NCBI GenBank assembly: GCA_027486275.1
Contig: JAIXPM010000237.1
Span: forward strand, 1-9,662
Direction of reading: 5' to 3'
Origin: Sphingomonadales bacterium
GTDB taxonomy: Bacteria; Pseudomonadota; Alphaproteobacteria; Sphingomonadales; Sphingomonadaceae
DNA length: 9,662 bases
The translations under genes and the position numbers were made by a program. Shown here in pieces: positions 1 through 7,175 of this stretch. The first letter of the stretch is position 1, and each line of letters opens with the position of its first letter. Under the pieces are notes generated by a model. The model was given only the letters and a program-made list of their open reading frames with translations, searched no databases and was not told where the DNA came from.

Positions 1-368
1 GCAATGGCGCGGTGCCACCGGTGTTTGCCACCGTGGCCGGCCTGCGCACGACGCAGCTGACGGTGAACACCGAAACCGTGGTGGTGACCAACCAGGGCAG
101 CGGCGGCTGGCGCGAGCTGCTGTCGGGGGCAGGGGTGCGCTCGGTTTCGCTGTCAGGCTCGGGCGTGTTCACCGGTTCGGGCGCGGAAACGCGGGTGAAG
201 GCCACCGCGCTGGCCGGCACCATCGATGATTATCAGGTGCAGTTCGAAAGCGGCGACACGATCACCGGGCGCTTTCAGATCGCCCGGCTGGATTATGCCG
301 GCGATTTCAATGGTGAGCGCACCTACAGCCTGCAGCTGGAAAGCAGCGGGCCGGTGGTGGCAGCGTGA
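1..368 (+). CDS. Tail tube (major tail) protein, TP901-1/RcGTA g9 type, 5'-partial
   Basis: This is the C-terminal part of a siphovirus-type tail tube subunit, the protein that stacks in rings around the tape measure to form the tail tube. The reading frame is open from position 3 to the TGA at 366-368. A GTG at 12 could be read as a start, but in-frame codons continue upstream to the window edge (reading N-G-A-V-P-P) and family members begin further left, so the gene is most likely cut by the window and lacks only a short N-terminus. Family-like segments are a 'VAGLRTTQLTVNTETV' strand region, 'GWRELLSGAGVRSVSLSGSG', and a C-terminal 'FQIARLDYAGDFNGERTYSL' region ending in 'LESSGPVVAA'. It overlaps the next gene by 4 nt (GTGA). 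The family assignment rests on motif recall and on its place directly before the chaperone genes. Confidence 0.85.
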   Translation, partial: NGAVPPVFATVAGLRTTQLTVNTETVVVTNQGSGGWRELLSGAGVRSVSLSGSGVFTGSGAETRVKATALAGTIDDYQVQFESGDTITGRFQIARLDYAGDFNGERTYSLQLESSGPVVAA

Positions 369-664
369 CCGTGAACCCGTTGCGGGGGGAGGCGGCGCTG
401 GTGCTGAACGGCGAGACGCTGCGTCTGCGCCCAAGCTTCGCGGCGCTGGTCGCTGCCGAAGCCGAACTGGGCCCGTTGTTTGCGTTGTGCGAGCGCGCGG
501 CGGCGGGCCAACTCACCTTGGCCGAAATGGCGGCATTGCTGTGGCACTGCCTGGCCGAAACGCAACCGCGTGACGCCTTCGCCGAGGCCTTGGTGGCCGG
601 TGGGCTGGCGAATGCCACGCCGGCGCTGCGTGTGCTGCTGGGCCAGATCCTGGCCGGAGTCTGA
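365..664 (+). CDS. Tail assembly chaperone, GTA-gp10 family (Phage_TAC_11-like)
   Basis: This 99-residue protein matches the small RcGTA g10 family, now regarded as a tail assembly chaperone that would hold tape measure and tube subunits during tail assembly. It opens with a short beta region of the family type ('RGEAALVLNGETLRLRPSF', residues 7-25), followed by an Ala/Leu-rich helical remainder. The start is a GTG at 365 whose last bases form the stop of the tail tube gene. No clear Shine-Dalgarno precedes it, which suggests translation by re-initiation. A second in-frame GTG at 371 is a less likely alternative. The stop TGA at 662-664 shares its A with the ATG of the following gene. The function is inferred from family and position. 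Confidence 0.82.
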   Translation: MTVNPLRGEAALVLNGETLRLRPSFAALVAAEAELGPLFALCERAAAGQLTLAEMAALLWHCLAETQPRDAFAEALVAGGLANATPALRVLLGQILAGV

Positions 665-867
665 TGGTTTCGATGATGTTTGCCGAGGCCGCCCGCCGCG
701 CCGCGCATGTAGCCGCTGTGGCGTTGGGCTGGCGGCCGGATGAGTTCTGGGCCGCAACACCCGCCGAACTGGTGACCGCGCTGGGGCTGGATGCCGCGCC
801 GGCCGACGCGCCGGTGGATGGCGGCGGGCTGGCCGCATTGATGGAGCGATATCCCGATGAATGCTGA
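664..867 (+). CDS. Tail assembly chaperone, RcGTA g10.1 type (Phage_TAC_6-like)
   Basis: This 67-residue protein carries the signature of the second GTA tail chaperone. Residues 6-34 contain 'FAEAARRAAHVAAVALGW', then 'RPDEFWAATPAELVTAL', and the protein ends in 'GLAALMERYPDE'. The W-RPDEFW-ATPAEL pattern is the recognisable core. In lambda-like phages two chaperone forms arise by a ribosomal frameshift (gpG/gpGT). Here the pair is two separate genes joined by TGATG, and I see no slippery heptamer at the junction. A GGAG at 656-659 lies 4 nt before the start. The gene overlaps the tape measure gene by 11 nt. Confidence 0.85.
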   Translation: MVSMMFAEAARRAAHVAAVALGWRPDEFWAATPAELVTALGLDAAPADAPVDGGGLAALMERYPDEC

Positions 868-1423
868 ACCGATCGAGGAACTGGTGGTGAAGGTGCGCGC
901 CGATACCGGCGGCTTCATGGCCGGCGTGAACGATATCCAGCGCACGCTGGATGGCCCGTTCGCGGCCGGGCTTGATCGCGCCGGATCAGGCCTGTCGCGG
1001 GCGCTGGGCCGGGCCTTGTCCGACGGCAAATTCGGTTTCGACGACTTGCGGCGCATCGCGCTGTCGGCGTTGAGCGACATCACCCAGGGCGCGCTGCGGC
1101 TTGATCTGGGCGGGCTATTTGGGGGCGGCAGCGGTGGCCTGTTGGGCGGACTGGTCGGCAGCCTTTTGGGCTTGCCGGGCCGGGCCACGGGCGGATCGGT
1201 CAGCGCAGGCCGGGCCTATATGGTGGGCGAACGCGGGCCGGAACTGTTCGTGCCCACCGCCGCCGGGCGGGTGGAGGCCAATCCGGGCCAGAACAGCGCC
1301 CGCATGGTCAATGTCACGGTCAACGTGGCGGCCCCGCGTGACGCGACGCCGGCGGCGATGCAGCAGACCGGCAATCAGGTGGCGCGCGCCGTGGCCCGCG
1401 CACTCGATCGGGCACGGCCATGA
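857..1423 (+). CDS. Short tail tape measure protein (RcGTA g11 type)
   Basis: At 188 residues this is a miniature tape measure, the protein that lies in the tail lumen and sets tail length. RcGTA g11 is also short (about 220 residues), whereas long-tailed phages use 700 or more. Residues 1-80 are helical and open with 'IEELVVKVRADTGGF', typical of tape measure N-termini. Residues 85-108 form a Gly/Leu-rich hydrophobic stretch. The tape-measure C-terminal signature 'GRATGGSVSAGRAYMVGERG' starts at residue 109 and runs into 'PELFVPTAAGRVE'. A beta segment 'MVNVTVNVAAP' and a helix follow. The ATG at 857 is preceded by GGAG at 843-846. The stop overlaps the next start as ATGA. The call is firm on motif and order. 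Confidence 0.88.
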   Translation: MNAEPIEELVVKVRADTGGFMAGVNDIQRTLDGPFAAGLDRAGSGLSRALGRALSDGKFGFDDLRRIALSALSDITQGALRLDLGGLFGGGSGGLLGGLVGSLLGLPGRATGGSVSAGRAYMVGERGPELFVPTAAGRVEANPGQNSARMVNVTVNVAAPRDATPAAMQQTGNQVARAVARALDRARP

Positions 1424-3777
1424 TGCGCTGGTGGCTGGCCGGCCCACAGGACTTGGGCCGCACGCGCTGGGTGCGCCGGTTCGATCCGCGCTGGTGGCTG
1501 GTGGATTTTCCGCGCCCGATGATGGCCAGCGCCGTGACCGACGGGCCGGACGGCGTGGTGGTGAGCCTGGAATTTCAGCGCCGCGCCGATCTGGCCGGGC
1601 TGATCTGGGAATCGGCGGATCGCTGGAGCCATCCGCTGTGCGCGCTGGAAACCCGCCGCGACTATCGCGGGCTGTTGTGGCAGTTCCGCTGGCAATCATC
1701 TGGCGCTGTGCTGCCCCTGGATGCGGTCAACGGCCCGGTGCTCACCATCGAAGGGCGTGATGCCGATGGGCAGCCCCGCACCTGGTATGTGCGGCTGTGG
1801 AACTATGCCAGCGGTAGCCCCACCGATGCCGAGATCAGCCTTGATTTCGATGCGCTCAGCGGGGGCTTTCTGTTGCCTGAGGAAGCGGATCCGGTTTGGG
1901 CCGGCGATATTGATCGGCTGTTCATCAGCCTGGTGCCGCCCGGTTACGATGGTGTCGATGCGCCGCTGCCGGCCGTGGCGAGCGGTGAGGTTCGGCTGAC
2001 CAACCTGATGGTGGATGGCGCCGGAGCCGTGCTGAAGGCCGGCGATCCCTTGCTGCCGCCGCAGCCGCTGCGCCTGTGCACGGCCTATGACGATCTCTAC
2101 AACCAGACGCCGGAGCGTATCCTTGAGCAGGCGCTGCTGCTCGGCTGGCGCGGCGCCATCACTCATTATCTGGGCATGAGCCATTTCATGGCGTTTTTGC
2201 CGGACGGGAATGGCGGCTATGTGGTGGATCCGGCGCGGCCTTTCTGCGGACCGGGCACGGCCTGGCATCAGGATTTCCTCGCGCGGGCCGGGGCTTTGGG
2301 CTTTGCCCCCATCCTGTCCCTGTCGATGGAGTTGCTGGCGCAGCACTGCCCGCCGGCCTGGGCGCAGCGGGATTCGACAAATGCGCTGGGCCTTACCGGC
2401 TGGTCGCCGCCCTCGGCGCTGCTGTCGCCCTGCCAGCCTGCCGCGCAGGCCTGGTTGCAGGCGGTGACGACCGTGGCGATTGGCCTGGCGCTGGCGGCCG
2501 GCGTGGCCCCGGCCTTTCAGGTGGGGGAGCCGTGGTGGTGGGTGGGGCCGAACAACCGGCCCTGCCTTTATGATGCCGCCACCACCGCGCGCTGGCAGGC
2601 CGAACGCGGCAGCCCGCCGCCGATGATGGCCGACATCAGGGGCAACAAATCAGCGAGTGAGCAGGCGTATCTGGATTGGTGTGGTGACCGGCTGGCCGAA
2701 GCCACGGCGGGGATGGTGGCCGCCGCGCGGGCCGCGGCCCCCGATGTTGTCACCTATCTGCTGTTCTACACGCCGCAGGTGCTGCTCGGGGATCGGCCCG
2801 ATCTGGCCCGCGCCAACATGCCGGCCGGCTGGGCGGATCCGGCCTTCGATGTGCTGCAGTTGGAGGATTATACCTTCGTGACCAGCGCCAATCAGGCCGG
2901 TCAGGCGCGCGGCCGGGCGCTGGTGGAGGCGCAGTTGGGTTACCCCCGCGCCCGCCAGCATTATCTCGCCGGCTTCGTGCTCAGCCAGAATGATGCCGAG
3001 GTGCAGTGGCCGTTGGTCGCCGATGCGGCCGCTGCCGCACTGGCGCTGGGGGTGACGGAAACTTTCGTCTGGGCCTGGCCGCAGGTGGCGCGCGACGGTT
3101 TCACCCCTTTCCGGATTGATGATGCGGAGGACGACATGGCCAGTTTTCACGATGTGCGCTTTCCGCTTGAACTGGGCTTTGGTGCTGCCGGCGGCCCGGC
3201 CTTTTCCACCCAGGTGGTGGTGACAGGCTCGGGCGCGGAGCAGCGCAATGCCGAATGGGCTGATGCCCGGCTGGAATATGATGCCGGGCTCGGCATCCGT
3301 TCCGAGGACGATCTCAAGCGCTTGATCACTTTCTTCCGCGCCCGGCGCGGGCAGGCGCATGGCTTTCGTTTCCTCGATCCGCTCGACAACAGCTCGGCCG
3401 CCGATGGCGGGGAACCGACGGCCCTCGATCAGCGGCTTGGGCTGGGCGACAGCGGCACCACCCGCTTCGCGCTGGTGAGAAACTATGGCGATGCCGCCTT
3501 GCCTGACGAGGCCCCGCAAATCCGCCGCATCACCCGCCCCTGGCCCGAAACCGTGGTGGTGGCGGTGGCCGGCGTCGTGATGCCGAACGGCTGGACGCTG
3601 GCGCCGGGCGGGTATGTCGATTTCGAAGTGGCACCAGCGGCCGGAGCAGCGGTCACCGCCGGTTTCCGTTTCGATGTGCCAGTGCGCTTCGCCACCGATC
3701 GCATCGAGGTTTCGATCGCCGGCTGGCGGGCAGGCGAGCTGCCATCCGTGCCGCTGATCGAAATCAGGGAGGATTGA
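1420..3777 (+). CDS. Distal tail protein (DUF2460/TIGR02217, RcGTA g12 type) with a ~570-residue N-terminal fusion
   Basis: The last 213 residues (573-785) are a complete DUF2460 distal tail domain, beginning 'MASFHDVRFPLELGFGAAGG', with 'GIRSEDDLKRLITFFRARRG' and 'HGFRFLDPLDNSS' further on. In RcGTA this protein forms the ring joining tail tube to baseplate and is only about 210 residues long. Residues 1-572 are additional. Residues 1-200 are Trp-rich and beta-like, ending 'GEVRLTNLMVDG', which resembles a carbohydrate-binding jelly roll. Residues about 215-565 alternate hydrophobic strands and Ala-rich helices as in a TIM barrel, with 'FQVGEPWWWVGPN' (366-378), 'FDVLQLEDYTF' (476-486) and 'ETFVWAWPQ' (547-555). 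A role in surface glycan binding or cleavage is inference; a non-catalytic tail-decoration domain is the alternative. The start overlaps the tape measure stop (ATGA) with no clear Shine-Dalgarno. An ATG directly after the first is equally possible. Confidence 0.82.
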   Translation: MMRWWLAGPQDLGRTRWVRRFDPRWWLVDFPRPMMASAVTDGPDGVVVSLEFQRRADLAGLIWESADRWSHPLCALETRRDYRGLLWQFRWQSSGAVLPLDAVNGPVLTIEGRDADGQPRTWYVRLWNYASGSPTDAEISLDFDALSGGFLLPEEADPVWAGDIDRLFISLVPPGYDGVDAPLPAVASGEVRLTNLMVDGAGAVLKAGDPLLPPQPLRLCTAYDDLYNQTPERILEQALLLGWRGAITHYLGMSHFMAFLPDGNGGYVVDPARPFCGPGTAWHQDFLARAGALGFAPILSLSMELLAQHCPPAWAQRDSTNALGLTGWSPPSALLSPCQPAAQAWLQAVTTVAIGLALAAGVAPAFQVGEPWWWVGPNNRPCLYDAATTARWQAERGSPPPMMADIRGNKSASEQAYLDWCGDRLAEATAGMVAAARAAAPDVVTYLLFYTPQVLLGDRPDLARANMPAGWADPAFDVLQLEDYTFVTSANQAGQARGRALVEAQLGYPRARQHYLAGFVLSQNDAEVQWPLVADAAAAALALGVTETFVWAWPQVARDGFTPFRIDDAEDDMASFHDVRFPLELGFGAAGGPAFSTQVVVTGSGAEQRNAEWADARLEYDAGLGIRSEDDLKRLITFFRARRGQAHGFRFLDPLDNSSAADGGEPTALDQRLGLGDSGTTRFALVRNYGDAALPDEAPQIRRITRPWPETVVVAVAGVVMPNGWTLAPGGYVDFEVAPAAGAAVTAGFRFDVPVRFATDRIEVSIAGWRAGELPSVPLIEIRED
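3126..3138 (+). promoter_or_regulatory. Internal ribosome binding site and ATG for a standalone DUF2460 protein
   Basis: Inside the 785-residue gene, GGAGG (3126-3130) lies 5 nt before an in-frame ATG (3136-3138). Initiation here would give a 213-residue protein ending at 3777. That protein starts exactly where free-standing DUF2460 proteins start ('M-x-FH-x-VRFP') and has their usual length. The signal is much stronger than the one at the gene's own start, which has no visible Shine-Dalgarno. Two products, a long fusion and a short distal tail protein, are therefore plausible. The sequence and spacing are observed; the use of this start is inferred. Confidence 0.5.
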
Positions 3778-3781
3778 GGCG

Positions 3782-4582
3782 ATGCTGGCCGCGGAATTGA
3801 CGCACCTGGCGCTGTGCTGGCGCCTCGTGCGGCGCGACGGCGTGGCGCTGGGCTTCACCAGCCATGATCGGCCGTTGCTGGTGAACGGCCTATGCCATGA
3901 AAGCCGTCCCGGCATGTCGCCCTCGGCCGTGGTGTTGAGCGACGGCGTTTCGGCCGACGACATGGAGGTGGCCGGAGCCTTGTCGGCCGGGGCGCTCACT
4001 GGCACAGATCTGCTGGCCGGGCGCTGGGATGGCGCGCGGCTGGATCTGTTCCTGGTCGATTGGCGTGATCCCGATGCCGGACAGCAATGGCTGGCGGAAG
4101 GCACCTTGGGTGATGTGGCCGTCGGCACGGGGGCCGATGCCGGCTTCACCGCCGAATTAATCGGGCCGGGCGCGGCACTGGCGGCCAGCGTGGTGGAAAG
4201 CTGCTCGCCCGAATGCCGCGCTGAGCTGGGCGATGCCCGCTGCAAGGTTGACCTGCGGCCGCGCGAACGGCTGGCGACGGTGACCGCCATTGCCCAGGAT
4301 AAGATGCAGATTGCCGGGATCGTGCCGGCCGATCATGTGCAGGGCGAACTGGCCGTGATGGACGGGCCTCAGGCTGGGCTGGTGCGCCGCCTGCTCGCCG
4401 AAGATGCCGGCTGGCTGGTGATGGATGAGCCATTGGCGTTGGCCACCGGAACCCGGGTGCGCCTGCGCGAAGGTTGCGACAAGCGCTTTGCCACCTGCCG
4501 CGACCGCTTTGCCAACGCCCGCAATTTCCGCGGTGAACCGCATGTGCCGGGCGCCGATCTGTTGACGCGCTATGCCGTCTGA
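3782..4582 (+). CDS. Tail hub protein, DUF2163/TIGR02218 (RcGTA g13 type), probable Fe-S protein
   Basis: This 266-residue protein belongs to the DUF2163 (phage BR0599-like) family, which forms the baseplate hub in RcGTA. The N-terminal half contains 'LCWRLVRRDGVALGFTSHD' (11-29) and the family pattern 'WRDPDAGQQWLAEGTLGDV'. The C-terminal half holds cysteines in the conserved arrangement: C145 and C154 ('CRAELGDARCKVDL'), then C232 and C239 ('GCDKRFATC'), followed by 'RFANARNFRGEPHVPGADLL'. I infer these four bind an iron-sulfur cluster, as known for the equivalent hub of RcGTA and for lambda gpL. C12, C38 and C141 are additional cysteines. The ATG at 3782 has a strong Shine-Dalgarno (GGGAGGA, 3767-3773) within the end of the previous gene. 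It overlaps the peptidase gene by 11 nt. Confidence 0.9.
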   Translation: MLAAELTHLALCWRLVRRDGVALGFTSHDRPLLVNGLCHESRPGMSPSAVVLSDGVSADDMEVAGALSAGALTGTDLLAGRWDGARLDLFLVDWRDPDAGQQWLAEGTLGDVAVGTGADAGFTAELIGPGAALAASVVESCSPECRAELGDARCKVDLRPRERLATVTAIAQDKMQIAGIVPADHVQGELAVMDGPQAGLVRRLLAEDAGWLVMDEPLALATGTRVRLREGCDKRFATCRDRFANARNFRGEPHVPGADLLTRYAV

Positions 4583-4997
4583 TCGCCCCATCTCCCGTCG
4601 GCGTCAGGCTGCCATCGCCGCTGCGCGCGCCGGTCTGGGAACCCGTTTTCGTGCGCAAGGCCGGCTGATCGGCGTGGGGCTGGATTGCGTTGGCGTGGCC
4701 CTGCTGGCGGCGGCCGGCGCCGGCGTGCCGCTGGGGCCCGTGCCGCCCTATGCGCTGGGCGGTGACCATGAAGATCTGCTGGCCGCAACGCTGCGCCACC
4801 TCGGCTTGCGCCGGGTGCGGCGGCCACGTCCGGCTGATCTGGTGGAATATGCGCTGGCGCCCGGTCATCGCCATCTCGCCCTGCTCACCGATCGCGGCAT
4901 CCTGCATGCTCACGCCGGGCTGGGCCGCGTGGTGGAAGGGCCGGTGCCGGATGATTGGCCGGTGGTGGCCTGCTGGGCTCTGCCCGGAATCAGATAG
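4572..4997 (+). CDS. NlpC/P60-family tail peptidase (RcGTA g14 type)
   Basis: This 141-residue cysteine peptidase belongs to the phage NlpC/P60 family and would sit at the tail tip to cleave peptide bonds in peptidoglycan so that DNA can pass the cell wall. The catalytic cysteine is C39 in 'GVGLDCVGVALL'. The histidines expected for the triad are H101 ('HLALLTDRG') and H112 ('ILHAHAG'). Their spacing of 11 is close to the 12 seen between the two histidines of E. coli Spr, and H114 is an alternative. A family-typical 'PPYALGGDHEDLL' lies between them. There is no signal peptide, as expected for a particle component. The ATG at 4572 lies in the last codons of the hub gene, and the stop is 9 nt before the next start. 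Confidence 0.88.
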   Translation: MPSDRPISRRRQAAIAAARAGLGTRFRAQGRLIGVGLDCVGVALLAAAGAGVPLGPVPPYALGGDHEDLLAATLRHLGLRRVRRPRPADLVEYALAPGHRHLALLTDRGILHAHAGLGRVVEGPVPDDWPVVACWALPGIR

Positions 4998-5006
4998 GAA
5001 TTTGGA

Positions 5007-7160
5007 ATGGCAACTCTGGTTTTGGGTGTTGTTGGCCGCGCGGTACTGGGGCCGATTGGCGGGATTGTCGGCACGCTGCTGGGCAGTGTCGTCGATCGGC
5101 GTCTGCTTGGCGGCGGCGGTGGTGCGCGCGGCGGGCAGCGGCAGGCTGCTCCCGAAATCCAGGCCGCCAGCTATGGCGAGCCTATTCCGGTGGTTCGCGG
5201 CCGCATGCGAGTGAGCGGCAATATCGTATGGGCGACCCCGATCCGCGAGACCACGACGCGCAGCGGCGGCGGAAAGCGCGGGCCCTCAAGCACCAGCTAC
5301 AGCTATTCGGCCAGCTTTGCCGTGGTGCTGGCGGCGCGGGCGATCGTGGCCGTCGGCCGGGTGTGGGCCGATGGCAAACTGCTGCGAGATGGCAATGGCC
5401 AATGGCTGCAGCCGGTGACGATGCGGCTGCACACCGGTTCGGAACGCCAGTCTCCCGATCCGCTGATCGCGGCGGCCGAAGGCGAAGCGCCGGCGTTTCG
5501 CGGCCTGGCCTATGCGGTGTTCGAAGATCTGCCGTTGACCGAATTCGGCAACCGCCTGCCCAATCTGTCGTTTGAGCTCATTGCCGACGAAAAGCCTGTG
5601 CCGCTGGGTGCCGCGTTGGCCGAACTGGCCGCCAGCGCGAATGTCAGCCTGCCAGTGAGCGGGGATTTTCCCGAGGTCGCCGGGCTTTATTTTGGCGCGG
5701 CGGCTCCACTGGCAGACGCGTTGGCGCCCTCGCTCACGGCCAGTGGCGCGGTGCTTGCCGCCGGCCGTGCGCTGGTGGGGCCGGGGCGGCCAGCGTTGGC
5801 AATTGCGCCGGGCGGGGCCGCCGATGCCCGAACTGATGGTCGCCAGCAGGCCAAGGAACGCCATCGCCGCAATGCTGTAGCATCGTCGCCGGATGCCATT
5901 GAACTGGGCTATTACGACGTTGATCGCGATTATCAGCCCGGCCTGCAACGTGCGCGCTTGCGGTCAGGGGTGCGCGTTGATGGCGCTGGCCTGCCGCTGG
6001 CGTTGTCTGCCGCTGCAGCCAAGCAATTGTGCCATGATCGCCTGTTGCGGCTGGCAGCGGCGCGCCAACAGCGCACCCTGCGGCTGCCGTGGCGGTATCT
6101 TGGCATCATGCCCGGCGACGTTCTGTGGCTGGACGATTTGGACTGGCAGGTGCGCGAGACGCGTTTCGAACGCTTTGTGCTCACCCTGGAACTGGCGCGG
6201 GTCGGCACGGCAGGCGCGTTGCTGCAGCCCAGCGATCCCGGCCGGGCGCTGGTGCATGGCGATCAGGCCGCTGGCCCTACCACCCTGCTGGCGCTCGATC
6301 TGCCGCCCTTGCCCGGCGAATTGCCCGATGGCCCAAGGCTGTGGATTGCCGGTGCCGGCGCATCGGCAGGCTGGCGGCGGGCGGGCGTGATGCTCAGCCT
6401 GGATGATGGCGCCAGCTATGAACCGGTTGGGCTATTGCCCGCGCCGGTGGCGATGGGGCGCGGCGTTTCAGTGTTGCCAACGGCGATCCCGGCTGGATGG
6501 GATCGCTTGGGCCAAGTGGATGTGGAATTGCTCGCCGACAGCATGTGGCTGGAAAGCCGCAGCGAACAGGCCGTGCTGGCCGGTGCCAATCTCGCCTTGC
6601 TGGGGGACGAGATCATCCAGTTTGCGACGGCCGAGGCTCTGGGCAACCGCCGCTTTCGCCTGTCGGGCCTGCTGCGCGGACGGCGCGGCACGGATTTGGC
6701 GGTGGCCACGCATGCGGTCGACGAACGCTTCGTTTTGCTGGATCAGGGCGCCATGCTGGCCGTGCCGCTGCCATTGGAAAGGCAGGGCCAGACCGTGCTG
6801 CTGCGCGCCCGCGGCGCCGGTGATGCGGCCGCCGTGCCGGTGGCCGTAACGCTGGACGGTGCTGGCATAAGGCCATTGCTGCCCGTGCATCTTTCGTGGC
6901 GGCGGCAGGCCGGGCAACTGCACCTGAGCTGGATTGCCCAGAGCCGGGCCGGCTTTGGATGGCCCGATCTGGCCGATGTGCCGATCGGCGAAAGCCGGCT
7001 GGCGTTTCGTGCAGTGCTACGCGACGCAGCGGGAATCGTCGCGGAGGCAGAGCTCAACGGACCGTCGTGGATCCTGGCCGATCAGGCCGGGCCCTTGTGG
7101 CTGGATGTAGCCCAGGTGGGCGCCACGATTGGCCCTGTCGCCACTTTGCTCATAAGCTGA
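5007..7160 (+). CDS. Tail-tip 'megatron' protein, short form (RcGTA g15 type, gpJ-like)
   Basis: This 717-residue protein is the host-facing tail-tip protein. The N-terminus is the family hallmark: a Gly/Val-rich hydrophobic segment with 'GPIGGIVGTLLGSVVDRRLL' (15-34), followed by 'YGEPIPVVRGRMRVSGNIVW' (56-75). Residues about 95-195 contain 'SYSYSASFAVVL', 'VGRVWADGKLLRD' and 'FGNRLPNLSFELI'. Residues about 200-400 resemble the Phage-tail_3 region ('YLGIMPGDVLWLDDLDWQVR'). The rest is a beta-rich C-terminal part with 'FRLSGLLRGRRGTD' and an end reading 'VAQVGATIGPVATLLIS'. RcGTA g15 is about 1,300 residues and contains a TIM-barrel domain (GTA_TIM). That segment seems absent here, because Phage-tail_3-like sequence follows the N-terminal domain directly. 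AGGAA at 4996-5000 precedes the ATG by 6 nt. Confidence 0.88.
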   Translation: MATLVLGVVGRAVLGPIGGIVGTLLGSVVDRRLLGGGGGARGGQRQAAPEIQAASYGEPIPVVRGRMRVSGNIVWATPIRETTTRSGGGKRGPSSTSYSYSASFAVVLAARAIVAVGRVWADGKLLRDGNGQWLQPVTMRLHTGSERQSPDPLIAAAEGEAPAFRGLAYAVFEDLPLTEFGNRLPNLSFELIADEKPVPLGAALAELAASANVSLPVSGDFPEVAGLYFGAAAPLADALAPSLTASGAVLAAGRALVGPGRPALAIAPGGAADARTDGRQQAKERHRRNAVASSPDAIELGYYDVDRDYQPGLQRARLRSGVRVDGAGLPLALSAAAAKQLCHDRLLRLAAARQQRTLRLPWRYLGIMPGDVLWLDDLDWQVRETRFERFVLTLELARVGTAGALLQPSDPGRALVHGDQAAGPTTLLALDLPPLPGELPDGPRLWIAGAGASAGWRRAGVMLSLDDGASYEPVGLLPAPVAMGRGVSVLPTAIPAGWDRLGQVDVELLADSMWLESRSEQAVLAGANLALLGDEIIQFATAEALGNRRFRLSGLLRGRRGTDLAVATHAVDERFVLLDQGAMLAVPLPLERQGQTVLLRARGAGDAAAVPVAVTLDGAGIRPLLPVHLSWRRQAGQLHLSWIAQSRAGFGWPDLADVPIGESRLAFRAVLRDAAGIVAEAELNGPSWILADQAGPLWLDVAQVGATIGPVATLLIS

Positions 7161-7175
7161 ACAGGAGTCAGATCA

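Noticed and set aside
630..670. Possible programmed frameshift between the two chaperone genes, as in lambda gpG/gpGT
   Set aside because: No slippery heptamer is present, and the genes are joined by a TGATG stop-start with GGAG upstream, which fits re-initiation.
307..1188. 293-residue minus-strand frame
   Set aside because: It covers three tightly overlapping tail genes with strong family motifs on the plus strand and has a low-complexity Pro/Ser/Arg composition.
2650..4290. 546-residue open frame on the minus strand
   Set aside because: It lies antisense to two clear tail genes, has the Arg/Ala/Ser/Pro-rich composition expected of shadow frames in GC-rich DNA, and shows no recognisable motif.
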